From an uncultured Clostridia bacterium (lineage in GTDB: Bacteria; Bacillota; Clostridia; Christensenellales; UBA1242): a stretch of DNA of 6,462 bases. The first letter of the stretch is position 1, and each line of letters starts with the position of its first letter. The DNA is taken from assembly GCA_937874195.1 (NCBI GenBank), contig CALNBM010000024.1, positions 1 to 6,462 of the forward strand, in the 5' to 3' direction. The notes under the pieces are model-generated. The model saw nothing but the letters and a program-made list of their open reading frames with translations. It searched no databases and was not told the origin of the DNA. A program made the position numbers and the translations under genes. Shown one piece after another: positions 1 through 5,514 of this stretch.

Positions 1-2
1 TT

Positions 3-47
3 TGGTGCACCCATAGGGACTTGAACCCCAAACCTCTTGATCCGTAG
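3..47 (-). pseudogene. Decayed 3' half of a tRNA-Arg gene
   Basis: Read on the minus strand, this stretch runs from the anticodon loop CTACGGA through a variable loop AGGTT, a T arm (TGGGG, loop TTCAAGT, CCCTA) and a TGGGTGC acceptor strand to a terminal ACCA. It is 45 nt, the same length as the matching part of the intact tRNA-Arg at 1989-2065. The T stem pairs, including one G-U, so the half is not badly eroded. Upstream on the minus strand there is no good D arm or acceptor 5' strand, only a loose resemblance. It could be the 3' half left when an element split a tRNA at the anticodon loop, or a whole tRNA copy whose 5' half has decayed. Confidence 0.75.
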
Positions 48-66
48 TCTCAACACCTATACACAT

Positions 67-178
67 TATCTTGTATCTTGCGTTATATCTTGCATTGCGC
101 CCTGTATCTTGTGTAATTTACTTTTATATTGTAGCATAAATTCTGTAATTTGTATATTTTCTTCTATCTTTTATATTG
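67..178. repeat. TATCTTG repeat cluster and left copies of shared 15-mer and 14-mer
   Basis: The heptamer TATCTTG occurs at 67-73, 74-80, 86-92 and 105-111. CTGTATCTTGTGTAA at 102-116 recurs exactly at 2211-2225, and TATCTTTTATATTG at 165-178 recurs exactly at 2233-2246, in the same orientation and order. The cluster sits between the tRNA 3' half and the GGGTGAC repeat. It looks like part of a duplicated element end or attachment region rather than coding sequence. Confidence 0.6.
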
Positions 179-181
179 TCT

Positions 182-209
182 GGGTGACTTTTGGGTGACT
201 TTTTTTAAA
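182..209 (+). repeat. Left copy of 28-bp direct repeat, putative integrase arm site
   Basis: The copy consists of GGGTGAC, TTTT, GGGTGAC, then T7 and A3. It is identical over 28 bp to 2133-2160 and in the same orientation. The two heptamers are 11 bp apart, about one helical turn. Arm-type sites of heterobivalent tyrosine integrases (lambda Int, Tn916 Int families) are short direct repeats of this kind, so integrase binding is inferred from layout only. Confidence 0.55.
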
Positions 210-243
210 TAAATCAAAAATTTAAATATGTTTTATGTTAATT

Positions 244-1029
244 CTATAAATTTTCAAATATAGGTACATCATACTCAAGATAACGGTGGTCCTCTTTTTT
301 TATTGGGAACAAGTTTTCTGCTATTGTACTACTAATGGGATTTCGCAGTGTGGCAATAGTTAAACCCTCAATTAGATTTCCCAAAAAGTAGCCAAATGAT
401 AAATTACTTAATTTGTAAGTTCTATACCATTTAGAAGATTCATTACATCTAGGTACACTGTCATAATAATCATCCCAATATTTAAGAAAGTAGTCCTTAC
501 CGAAACTAATATTATTTATATATCTGCCATAAGTTTGTAATGATCTTTTAATTTTATCTCCATAATCATTATTAAATTTAAATCCAATTTCATAACTAAA
601 TATTCCATTAAATATAGGAACTGATTCACCTCTTATTTCTATGTTTCTATTTATTAATCTTCCATTCTCGTGTGCTTTTTTAAATATGTTCTCAAATTCA
701 CATTTCTTTATTTTTGTTTTAACTTCAATTATTCCCAAAACACTCTCTTTTGTAACAATAACGAAATCCCCATTTTTGAAAACAACAGGATGTTTGTTAT
801 CATATATTAAAATATCAATTTGACTGGTAATCTTATTATTGCCACAAACAACAAAACCTGTTCCTACAGAAACTCCACCGGGAACCTGATTTCTAATAAA
901 ATTCATCAGAATATTTTCTTTATATCTACCTTCTTCTCCCCAATGTTTATTACCTATTAAATGTCGTACTCTATCTTTTATTGAAATTAATTCATTTGAT
1001 AAAGATTCTCTAAATTTTACATTATTCAT
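244..1029 (-). CDS. DUF6602 family PD-(D/E)XK nuclease-like protein
   Basis: A 261-residue protein of unknown precise function that I place in the DUF6602 family from its pattern. It has a basic N-terminal helix, HWGEEGRYKE (29-38), then NFIRNQVP, VGTGFV (55-60), QIDILIYD (70-77) and IIEVKTKI (100-107). E38, D72 and the E102-x-K104 pair fit the catalytic layout of PD-(D/E)XK nucleases. The C-terminal half (about 110-261) has no motif I recognise. There is no signal peptide or membrane segment, so it should be cytoplasmic. The start is supported by TAGGA seven bases upstream. The stop lies 35 bp from the 28-bp repeat at 182-209, so the gene sits at the very end of a putative integrative element. 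Family members often appear in accessory regions, and a role in anti-phage defence is plausible but inferred. Nuclease activity on DNA or RNA is not proven by sequence. No partner such as a helicase or methylase is next to it. Confidence 0.8.
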   Translation of the reverse strand: MNNVKFRESLSNELISIKDRVRHLIGNKHWGEEGRYKENILMNFIRNQVPGGVSVGTGFVVCGNNKITSQIDILIYDNKHPVVFKNGDFVIVTKESVLGIIEVKTKIKKCEFENIFKKAHENGRLINRNIEIRGESVPIFNGIFSYEIGFKFNNDYGDKIKRSLQTYGRYINNISFGKDYFLKYWDDYYDSVPRCNESSKWYRTYKLSNLSFGYFLGNLIEGLTIATLRNPISSTIAENLFPIKKEDHRYLEYDVPIFENL

Positions 1030-1053
1030 ATTGTTTTCCTAAAATTTAAATTC

Positions 1054-1059
1054 ATTATA
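1054..1059 (-). promoter_or_regulatory. Possible -10 box of the DUF6602 gene
   Basis: On the minus strand TATAAT lies 24 bases before the start codon at 1029. The region 16-19 bp further upstream (CAATAA, ACAATA) is a poor -35 box, so the promoter may be weak, activator-dependent or fortuitous in this AT-rich sequence. The gene could also be read from the lipoprotein gene 258 bp upstream, since no clear terminator lies between them. Confidence 0.35.
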
Positions 1060-1287
1060 TGAAAGTACTAAAAATGTTATTGTTTATTTGTAATATATGT
1101 TTTCGAACAACATTAAATTTATTTATTTCCACGTTTAACAATATTATTTAACAAAACAGAGTCAAAGCTTTATAAAATTTCGATTTATTTTAAACTTCAC
1201 TTTATTAAATTAAAATTTATTATTTTTTAATAAGATTATTTTTAATAAAACATGTTATGTAATCTGAACTTATATTGTTAGTCAAGT

Positions 1288-1830
1288 TTACTTATAATTT
1301 ATTGTGACTTTATCTTTATGCACTTCAATTTGTTTTTTTGTGACCATATTTTTATTTGTTAACGCATACTCTTGGGAAGTATAATATTCAATTAAATATG
1401 TTTGTCCTTTGTCTGTAACCTTAACTGGAAAGGTTTGTACTATTTTACCTGTTTCAAACTGCAATTTAACATATATTGATAATTCTTGACTATAATATGC
1501 ATAATTCTTTATGGAATACTTTTCAGGCAAAAACTTATAAATACCTGATAAAGCTTCAATTTTTTCGTTGCTTTTGTTAGCATAATTAGGACTACTAAAA
1601 ATAATATAATTAAAATCTGTTTTTAAATTTTCTAAAAAAGTGCCGTCGGTCTTTTTTAGAAATGCATTTTCAACAGAATACATATATAGTGTATGCTGTG
1701 TTTGACTCACATCTTTTGCATTCACAAATGTAATTGATGCAATATTATTTTCTTCTATTTTTTGACACGCAGTTAAAAAGTTTAATCCTATTATAATAAT
1801 AAACATTATAATTACTATACGTGATTTCAT
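1288..1830 (-). CDS. Small lipoprotein of unknown function
   Basis: A 180-residue protein I do not recognise. It starts MKSR, followed by a long hydrophobic stretch rich in Ile and a lipobox LTAC with the lipidated Cys at residue 22, so it should be exported and anchored to the outer face of the membrane by a type II signal peptide. The mature part (about 158 residues) alternates polar and hydrophobic residues in a way that suggests beta strands, but no domain is evident. The ATG at 1842 is less likely as the start, because GAGGT, the ribosome binding site, overlaps the bases just after it; GAGG at 1837-1840 is spaced correctly for the ATG at 1830. The gene lies between the intact tRNA-Arg and the DUF6602 gene, in the same direction as both. 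Whether it works with DUF6602 is unknown; it may simply be fellow cargo. Confidence 0.75.
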   Translation of the reverse strand: MKSRIVIIMFIIIIGLNFLTACQKIEENNIASITFVNAKDVSQTQHTLYMYSVENAFLKKTDGTFLENLKTDFNYIIFSSPNYANKSNEKIEALSGIYKFLPEKYSIKNYAYYSQELSIYVKLQFETGKIVQTFPVKVTDKGQTYLIEYYTSQEYALTNKNMVTKKQIEVHKDKVTINYK

Positions 1831-1878
1831 AATATACCTCATTTAATAAGGTTTTTAAAAAACAATATTTTTTATGTT

Positions 1879-1908
1879 ATTATCCAATAAACATGTAGAA
1901 ATTGTAAA
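1879..1908 (-). promoter_or_regulatory. Probable promoter of the small lipoprotein gene
   Basis: On the minus strand TTTACA (1903-1908) and GATAAT (1879-1884) are separated by 18 bp, leaving a 5' leader of about 40 bases before the ATG at 1830. Both boxes differ from consensus by one base. In such AT-rich DNA chance matches are common, hence moderate confidence. Confidence 0.45.
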
Positions 1909-1988
1909 AATTTAATAGTAATTTGTCCATGATGTTTTTTTTGTAGAAATCAGAACTGACTTTTTGAAAAGTAATACTTGTCTATTTC

Positions 1989-2065
1989 TGGTGCACCCGG
2001 AGAGATTCGAACTCCCGACCTCATCGTCCGTAGCGATGCGCTCTATCCAGCTGAGCTACGGGTGC
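1989..2065 (-). tRNA. tRNA-Arg(ACG)
   Basis: A complete 77-nt cloverleaf with encoded CCA. The acceptor GCACCCG pairs fully with CGGGTGC. The D stem is GCTC/GAGC and the anticodon stem CATCG/CGATG, with loop CTACGGA giving anticodon ACG (read as ICG after A34 deamination, decoding CGU, CGC and CGA). The variable loop is AGGTC and the T stem GGGAG/CTCTC has one G-U pair and loop TTCGAAT. The discriminator is A. All stems are intact, so it should be functional, in contrast to the decayed copies around it. It lies inside the putative integrative element, so it may act as a replacement for the split host copy. Confidence 0.97.
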
Positions 2066-2083
2066 ATATTTAATTGTGAGAAC

Positions 2084-2112
2084 ATTATAACATTTTATTT
2101 TTTGTCTTGCAA
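2084..2112 (-). promoter_or_regulatory. Promoter of tRNA-Arg(ACG)
   Basis: On the minus strand TTGCAA (2107-2112) and a perfect TATAAT (2084-2089) are separated by exactly 17 bp. Transcription would begin about 12 bases upstream of the mature 5' end at 2065, typical for a single tRNA gene. The promoter lies between the tRNA and the 28-bp repeat at 2133-2160, so it belongs to the same side of that repeat as the tRNA. Confidence 0.75.
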
Positions 2113-2132
2113 GTTTATAAAAACTCTTGTGC

Positions 2133-2160
2133 GGGTGACTTTTGGGTGACTTTTTTTAAA
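2133..2160 (+). repeat. Right copy of 28-bp direct repeat, putative integrase arm site
   Basis: Identical over 28 bp to 182-209: two GGGTGAC boxes separated by TTTT, then T7 and A3. Flanking bases differ (GTTGG here, TAAAT on the left), so the identity is limited to the repeat itself. It lies about 100 bp from the tRNA core heptamer at 2256-2262, whereas the left copy lies about 135 bp from its core at 41-47. Confidence 0.55.
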
Positions 2161-2210
2161 GTTGGATAGGGTGAAACGCTGTATGCAGGGTGGTCTATCC
2201 TAATTATCTT

Positions 2211-2246
2211 CTGTATCTTGTGTAAAATCCAATATCTTTTATATTG
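2211..2246. repeat. Right copies of shared 15-mer and 14-mer
   Basis: CTGTATCTTGTGTAA (2211-2225) and TATCTTTTATATTG (2233-2246) match 102-116 and 165-178 exactly. Only seven bases separate them here, against 48 on the left. They lie between the GGGTGAC repeat and the tRNA 5' half, as expected for a second element end. Confidence 0.6.
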
Positions 2247-2255
2247 CCCACTCTT

Positions 2256-2294
2256 TCCGTAGACCAACGCTCTATCCAGCTGAGCTAACGGTGC
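2256..2294 (-). pseudogene. Decayed 5' half of a tRNA-Arg gene
   Basis: On the minus strand it begins GCACCGTTAGCTC, continues with the D arm AGCTGGATAGAGC and ends in the anticodon-loop heptamer CTACGGA. The D arm is identical to that of the intact tRNA-Arg and the offset from 5' end to the loop is the same (32 bases). The acceptor differs at positions 6-7, and the anticodon stem 5' strand is TTGGT instead of CATCG. Beyond CTACGGA the next bases only loosely resemble a tRNA (AAGAGTGGG), and no T arm or CCA follows. It is complementary in content to the 3' half at 3-47. Confidence 0.75.
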
Positions 2295-2348
2295 ATATAT
2301 TAAATTTGATGAGTAGATAATTTGTAAAATGAACTTGTCGCCATTCTC

Positions 2349-2389
2349 TCCGTTGGCCAACACTCTATCCAGTTGAAGCTTAAAGGTGC
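2349..2389 (-). pseudogene. Second, more eroded tRNA-Arg 5' half
   Basis: On the minus strand GCACC, a degenerate GCTTCAAC, CTGGATAGAG and GTTGG followed by CCAACGGA align with the half at 2256-2294, with two extra bases. The resemblance continues past the tRNA part: GAGAATGGCGACA here against AAAGAGTGGGCAATA there. That suggests this unit and the one at 2256-2294 are duplicates of the same half-tRNA-plus-flank junction, this one older. No functional tRNA can be made from it. Confidence 0.55.
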
Positions 2390-2713
2390 TTAAATATATT
2401 TTTAAAAAAATACTCCACATTCTTGAAAATTGTTATGAGTACAATTTTAGGTTACTACTAATCATAAAACAATTTGATTAAATTGTCAATAGATTTATTT
2501 TATCGTGATATAAATTAAAAATAGATTTTACTAATACCTTTTTACATACTTAAAGTAAACGATAATATCATAGGTCTATAAGTTGTTTTAAACCGTAAAA
2601 TATAATAATAAATACTTAATAATAGCATATTAAAGCCAAGTTAATTTAAAGTTAGTTGTTCAATAGTTATAATTAATATCATTTTAATCAATAATAAATT
2701 AATCAATATGGTT
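2390..2713. other. Gene-less AT-rich stretch
   Basis: I see no supported reading frame, RNA fold or repeat here. All frames are broken by stops, and no ribosome binding site precedes any short frame. It separates the tRNA-derived region from the promoter of the large lipoprotein gene. Confidence 0.6.
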
Positions 2714-2741
2714 TTGAAAATTTGTAGTAAAATGTTATATT
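2714..2741 (+). promoter_or_regulatory. Probable promoter of the large lipoprotein gene
   Basis: TTGAAA (2714-2719) and TATATT (2736-2741) are 16 bp apart. Transcription would start near 2748, right before the AAGGAG at 2750-2755, giving a very short leader. This also argues that the ATG at 2708 lies upstream of the transcript and is not the start. Confidence 0.45.
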
Positions 2742-2761
2742 TTATTTATAAGGAGTTTAAA

Positions 2762-4744
2762 ATGACAAAATCAAAAAAATTAAATCTATACTTTATATTA
2801 ATATCCATTTTGTTTTGCTTTTCATTATTTTTATTTGGTTGTGGCAATGAAGCAGTAAAAATTAACACTACTTATGAATCTATTCCAACAGGTTATCAGT
2901 TAGAAACCGATGAGTTTCGCGTTAGTAAAGGCTCTTCGCATATAATTCACATTTTGGCAGAACAAGGCTATAAGCTAGATGATATAATTGTAAAAGTAAA
3001 TGATAGCGTTGTTAATGGATATGTATCAGCCAATATTAATGGTGAAGATGTTGAAGTAAATGATGAAACAGGCATATATTATAATCGTACTTGGACATAT
3101 AAAATTAATAAAGTGGAAGTTAATACAAACATTGATGTTGACTTGTCGTTGTGCGGAATTATGCAGCGCACACTCACACTATCAGGGCTAGAAAACCAAA
3201 ACGCATTTTATGCAAAAAGCATAGCAAATGATGTAAAAATTAAAACAAACTTTAATTCGAATGTAATAACAAATATAGTGCCAGTTTTTGATAATAATTT
3301 TGAAATAAATTTTGGAGATGGTATTTATTTGTTTTTAGATAATGATATTGATTTAATTATATCGAGTGAAACAGAATATTTCCCGGTGGGTTCTTTAAAG
3401 AGATATGGTGATGTTCCATATAAATATTACAAGCAACATGTATATTATTTAGGTAATATTATAGATAATACAACAGTCAGAAATCGCTACCAATCCATTG
3501 TTGACGAGAGTTATGCGCCATATAAAACTGCAAATATCTGGATTGATAGGAGTACTATCGTGTCTTTAGATTACCGTGGCGCTTCTTTAAGTAATGAAAC
3601 ATTAACCGTCTTAACTGGAGAGAGATTCAGTGATACTTATATGTATATAGGTGACAAAAATACTTTTCAAGAGGAAGACATATATAATAATTTAGATGCA
3701 AGTTACCTTAATGTTTTAGGGAAAAAAGCGTTTTATAGAATACATTTAAGCGCCGAATACGAAACAGCGATGGTTGAAGATATAGCAGATTTTTATTTGG
3801 TAAATAATCCTTATGTTGATATAACAAACTTAACACCAGTATCAATTAATAGAGACGAAGTATCTGCATATATAGAAATTAACAAAGCAGACATTGAGCA
3901 ATTTATAAATGACGATATAGCACATGTGCTTTTAAAAACTGTTATTAAAGAAGATATTTTAAAATCTGATCTTGTTGGTTTTAAGTTAAATTATGAAAAT
4001 AATGATTCCGTTACAGGCATAATGAAGGGCTCATATGCAAGTTATTATGAATATACTTCCGACACTAATATTATTTATTATTTTAAAAAATCTGTGTTTA
4101 GTGGAGATAATTCAAACCATTTAGAAATATCGATAGGTACTTCAAATATCCACGAACCATATTTTATACCAAAAATTGAATCTGTTAACTTTGTTATCAC
4201 CAAATTAAATGATTCCACTTCTATTTTTGATAAGACAGTTTCTTACACAGAACCAGTATTTGCAGATTATGTAGCATTAGATGATTATGTTATCGAACTC
4301 GATGATAACGAAAAGAATGTTTTTGTTATTGATATTAAGACAAATTTTGAAAACAAAGAGACATCGCTTCATGCTATAAGTTTTGATAATTTATTTAACG
4401 ATATAAATGAACTCACTCAAACAGTGTTCATAAGCAACAACATAACTGCATCAAATTGGATAGAAGTGAAGCAAGAGAATTTAACGCAATTAAATGAGTT
4501 AAATATATCAATCACCTCACCATTATATTATTATATTGTGGGCGAAGATTATAGTTCTTTACAATTTCATATTTCCTATAATGAAACTAATATTTCAAAT
4601 GAGAGTATTGCAATTGATATTTTATGCAATGCAATAAATGTTGAAAAAGGCAACTCATATTATGCGATATACGCACTATATCTAGAAGCTGCGTATCTTC
4701 CAGCGGAAGTTGAATTAAGTGCGGGGTTAAACGATGAGTTGTAA
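2762..4744 (+). CDS. Large lipoprotein of unknown function
   Basis: A 660-residue protein I do not recognise. The N-terminus has a Lys-rich n-region (MTKSKK), a hydrophobic core (about 9-25) and a lipobox LFGC with Cys27, so it should be a lipid-anchored surface protein. Residues about 45-130 (FRVSKGSS, EQGYKLDDIIVKVN, WTYKINKVEV, NIDVDLSL) look like the beta-sandwich bacterial repeat-type modules of Gram-positive surface proteins, where a G-Y motif precedes V-x-V-N-x strands. The rest is rich in Asp, Asn, Ile and Tyr with regular beta-strand patterning, probably more Ig-like domains, but no catalytic motif, LPXTG anchor or C-terminal membrane segment is visible. The start at 2762 is chosen because AAGGAG lies six bases upstream; the in-frame ATG at 2708 lacks one and would put 18 residues before the signal peptide. 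It appears to be a single-gene unit. A role in adhesion or substrate binding is possible but only inferred. Confidence 0.85.
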   Translation: MTKSKKLNLYFILISILFCFSLFLFGCGNEAVKINTTYESIPTGYQLETDEFRVSKGSSHIIHILAEQGYKLDDIIVKVNDSVVNGYVSANINGEDVEVNDETGIYYNRTWTYKINKVEVNTNIDVDLSLCGIMQRTLTLSGLENQNAFYAKSIANDVKIKTNFNSNVITNIVPVFDNNFEINFGDGIYLFLDNDIDLIISSETEYFPVGSLKRYGDVPYKYYKQHVYYLGNIIDNTTVRNRYQSIVDESYAPYKTANIWIDRSTIVSLDYRGASLSNETLTVLTGERFSDTYMYIGDKNTFQEEDIYNNLDASYLNVLGKKAFYRIHLSAEYETAMVEDIADFYLVNNPYVDITNLTPVSINRDEVSAYIEINKADIEQFINDDIAHVLLKTVIKEDILKSDLVGFKLNYENNDSVTGIMKGSYASYYEYTSDTNIIYYFKKSVFSGDNSNHLEISIGTSNIHEPYFIPKIESVNFVITKLNDSTSIFDKTVSYTEPVFADYVALDDYVIELDDNEKNVFVIDIKTNFENKETSLHAISFDNLFNDINELTQTVFISNNITASNWIEVKQENLTQLNELNISITSPLYYYIVGEDYSSLQFHISYNETNISNESIAIDILCNAINVEKGNSYYAIYALYLEAAYLPAEVELSAGLNDEL

Positions 4745-5130
4745 GTTGTATTTAAATAACTTATAAATTCTTTTATTTTATACCAAATATTATTAAGTTA
4801 TAAAAAAGTAATAATATGGAAAATTTAAATTAAAATTCAAGTGATGAACTAAAATAAAATTTAAAAACTCTAAATAGTGCGCAGGAATAAAAGTAAATTT
4901 TGTGCAATAACTATGAATTAGAAAATGATTATATTGTTATATAAAAACAGTTTAAAGCATATTATGGCAAGATAACCAAATGTAAATTTATTAAAAAGTT
5001 AATATAGCTTTATGCTATCCATATATAACGAATAAAGTAAAAATAAAGAACACCTAACAAATTTACTCTGAACCCTGTTTAGCAGACAGTTAGTAAAACA
5101 CCTTATCTATGGTAATACTTAATCTTTATA
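4745..5130. other. Gene-less stretch before a strong terminator
   Basis: No frame longer than about 16 codons with a start is present. A weak hairpin overlapping the lipoprotein stop (TAAGTT 4742-4747 with AACTTA 4758-4763, followed by a T-rich run) may end that transcript poorly. The last part, 5051-5100, is less AT-rich and can fold locally, so the stretch may hold a 3' untranslated region or a small RNA. Confidence 0.5.
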
Positions 5131-5166
5131 TCACTAGTGTAGCCTGGCCTACACTAGTGATTTTTT
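5051..5166 (+). ncRNA. Possible small RNA or structured 3' UTR
   Basis: Upstream of the terminator at 5131-5166 the segment can form TTTACT (5062-5067) with AGTAAA (5092-5097) enclosing CTGT (5075-5078) with ACAG (5086-5089). Alternatively CTAAC (5054-5058) can pair with GTTAG (5089-5093), which excludes parts of the first fold. The strong terminator follows no gene on the plus strand nearer than the lipoprotein stop, almost 390 bp away. I could not match it to tmRNA, SRP, 6S or a common riboswitch, and no convincing promoter was found for it, so it may just be the end of the lipoprotein mRNA. Confidence 0.25.
5131..5166 (+). terminator. Strong rho-independent terminator, plus strand
   Basis: A perfect 12-bp stem, TCACTAGTGTAG (5131-5142) with CTACACTAGTGA (5149-5160), has a six-base loop CCTGGC and is followed by six T. 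The opposite strand lacks a T run next to the stem, so it works for plus-strand transcripts. It is the nearest good terminator downstream of the large lipoprotein gene. Confidence 0.9.
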
Positions 5167-5212
5167 ATAAGATGGCTCAATTCCTACACAAATTAACATA
5201 AAAACAATAACT

Positions 5213-5246
5213 TATTTAAGTCATTGGTGCAAAGATGACTTAAATA
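5213..5246. repeat. Perfect 12-bp inverted repeat between two terminators
   Basis: TATTTAAGTCAT (5213-5224) pairs with ATGACTTAAATA (5235-5246) around a 10-base loop. On the plus strand it is followed by GAAAAACC, and on the minus strand by AAGTTATTGTTTTTATG, a weak T-rich tract. It may be a back-up terminator for the minus-strand phosphatase transcript. Confidence 0.6.
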
Positions 5247-5247
5247 G

Positions 5248-5282
5248 AAAAACCGACTTTGTTAAAATAAAAACAAAGTCGG
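5248..5282 (-). terminator. Rho-independent terminator, minus strand
   Basis: On the minus strand CCGACTTTGTT pairs perfectly with AACAAAGTCGG (11 bp, positions 5253-5263 and 5272-5282, loop of eight bases) and is followed by TTTTT. It lies about 230 bp after the stop of the HAD phosphatase gene and is its likely end point. The long distance leaves a 3' untranslated region with no recognisable gene. Confidence 0.8.
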
Positions 5283-5514
5283 AAGTTTGAAATTTAAGCT
5301 TATAATAATAACTACACTTGCAGATTATTTGTTTGTACATGCGATCAAGCATAACTGACAAGCATAAAAAAAATAGTAAAAAAGGAATTGCAAGATTATA
5401 TTATTTTAATCCGGTGCTTTAATTGTTATGTTTCACGTTCAAGTTTTGCCCGTACTATTTAATGTCGGAGAAAATTGTTGAAAGCTATTGCAATTATAAT
5501 TATGTATGTAGTCA

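Larger units (their letters stand above)
48..2255. mobile_element. Candidate integrase-less integrative element in a tRNA-Arg
   Basis: The interval is bounded by a tRNA-Arg 3' half (3-47) and a 5' half (2256-2294), both on the minus strand, that overlap in the heptamer CTACGGA and together sum to 77 nt, the length of the intact tRNA. Inside each boundary are a shared 15-mer and 14-mer, and then one copy of a 28-bp direct repeat with two GGGTGAC boxes. This layout of core, spacer and arm site on both ends resembles attL and attR of tyrosine-integrase elements, many of which target tRNA genes. The cargo is a DUF6602 gene, a small lipoprotein gene and an intact tRNA-Arg. No integrase or relaxase gene is visible, so it would need a helper or be a dead remnant. 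The rejoined tRNA would have mismatches in the acceptor and anticodon stems, so either the halves have decayed or they come from different copies. Confidence 0.4.

Noticed and set aside
67..111. TATCTTG repeats considered as a CRISPR or iteron array
   Set aside because: Units are only seven bases, spacing is irregular (0, 5 and 12 bases), and there are no spacers of constant length or nearby cas or rep genes.
641..823. Plus-strand frame of 60 codons
   Set aside because: It lies antisense inside the DUF6602 gene, is hydrophobic by virtue of the AT-rich complement, and has no ribosome binding site.
1964..2149. Plus-strand frame containing HPERFELPTSSSVAMRSIQLSYG-like sequence
   Set aside because: It is the antisense reading of the intact tRNA-Arg gene, a well-known false protein prediction; the RNA gene explains the sequence fully.
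2115..2420. Minus-strand frame of 101 codons containing APLAQLDRALVYG
   Set aside because: It reads through the two tRNA-Arg 5' halves and the 28-bp repeat. The APLAQLDRAL motif is the typical translation of a tRNA 5' half, and there is no ribosome binding site.
5051..5100. Resemblance of the CTGAACCCTG segment to the conserved SRP RNA core
   Set aside because: The GGAA tetraloop and the matching AGCAGC side of the SRP hairpin are missing, and the local pairing is different.
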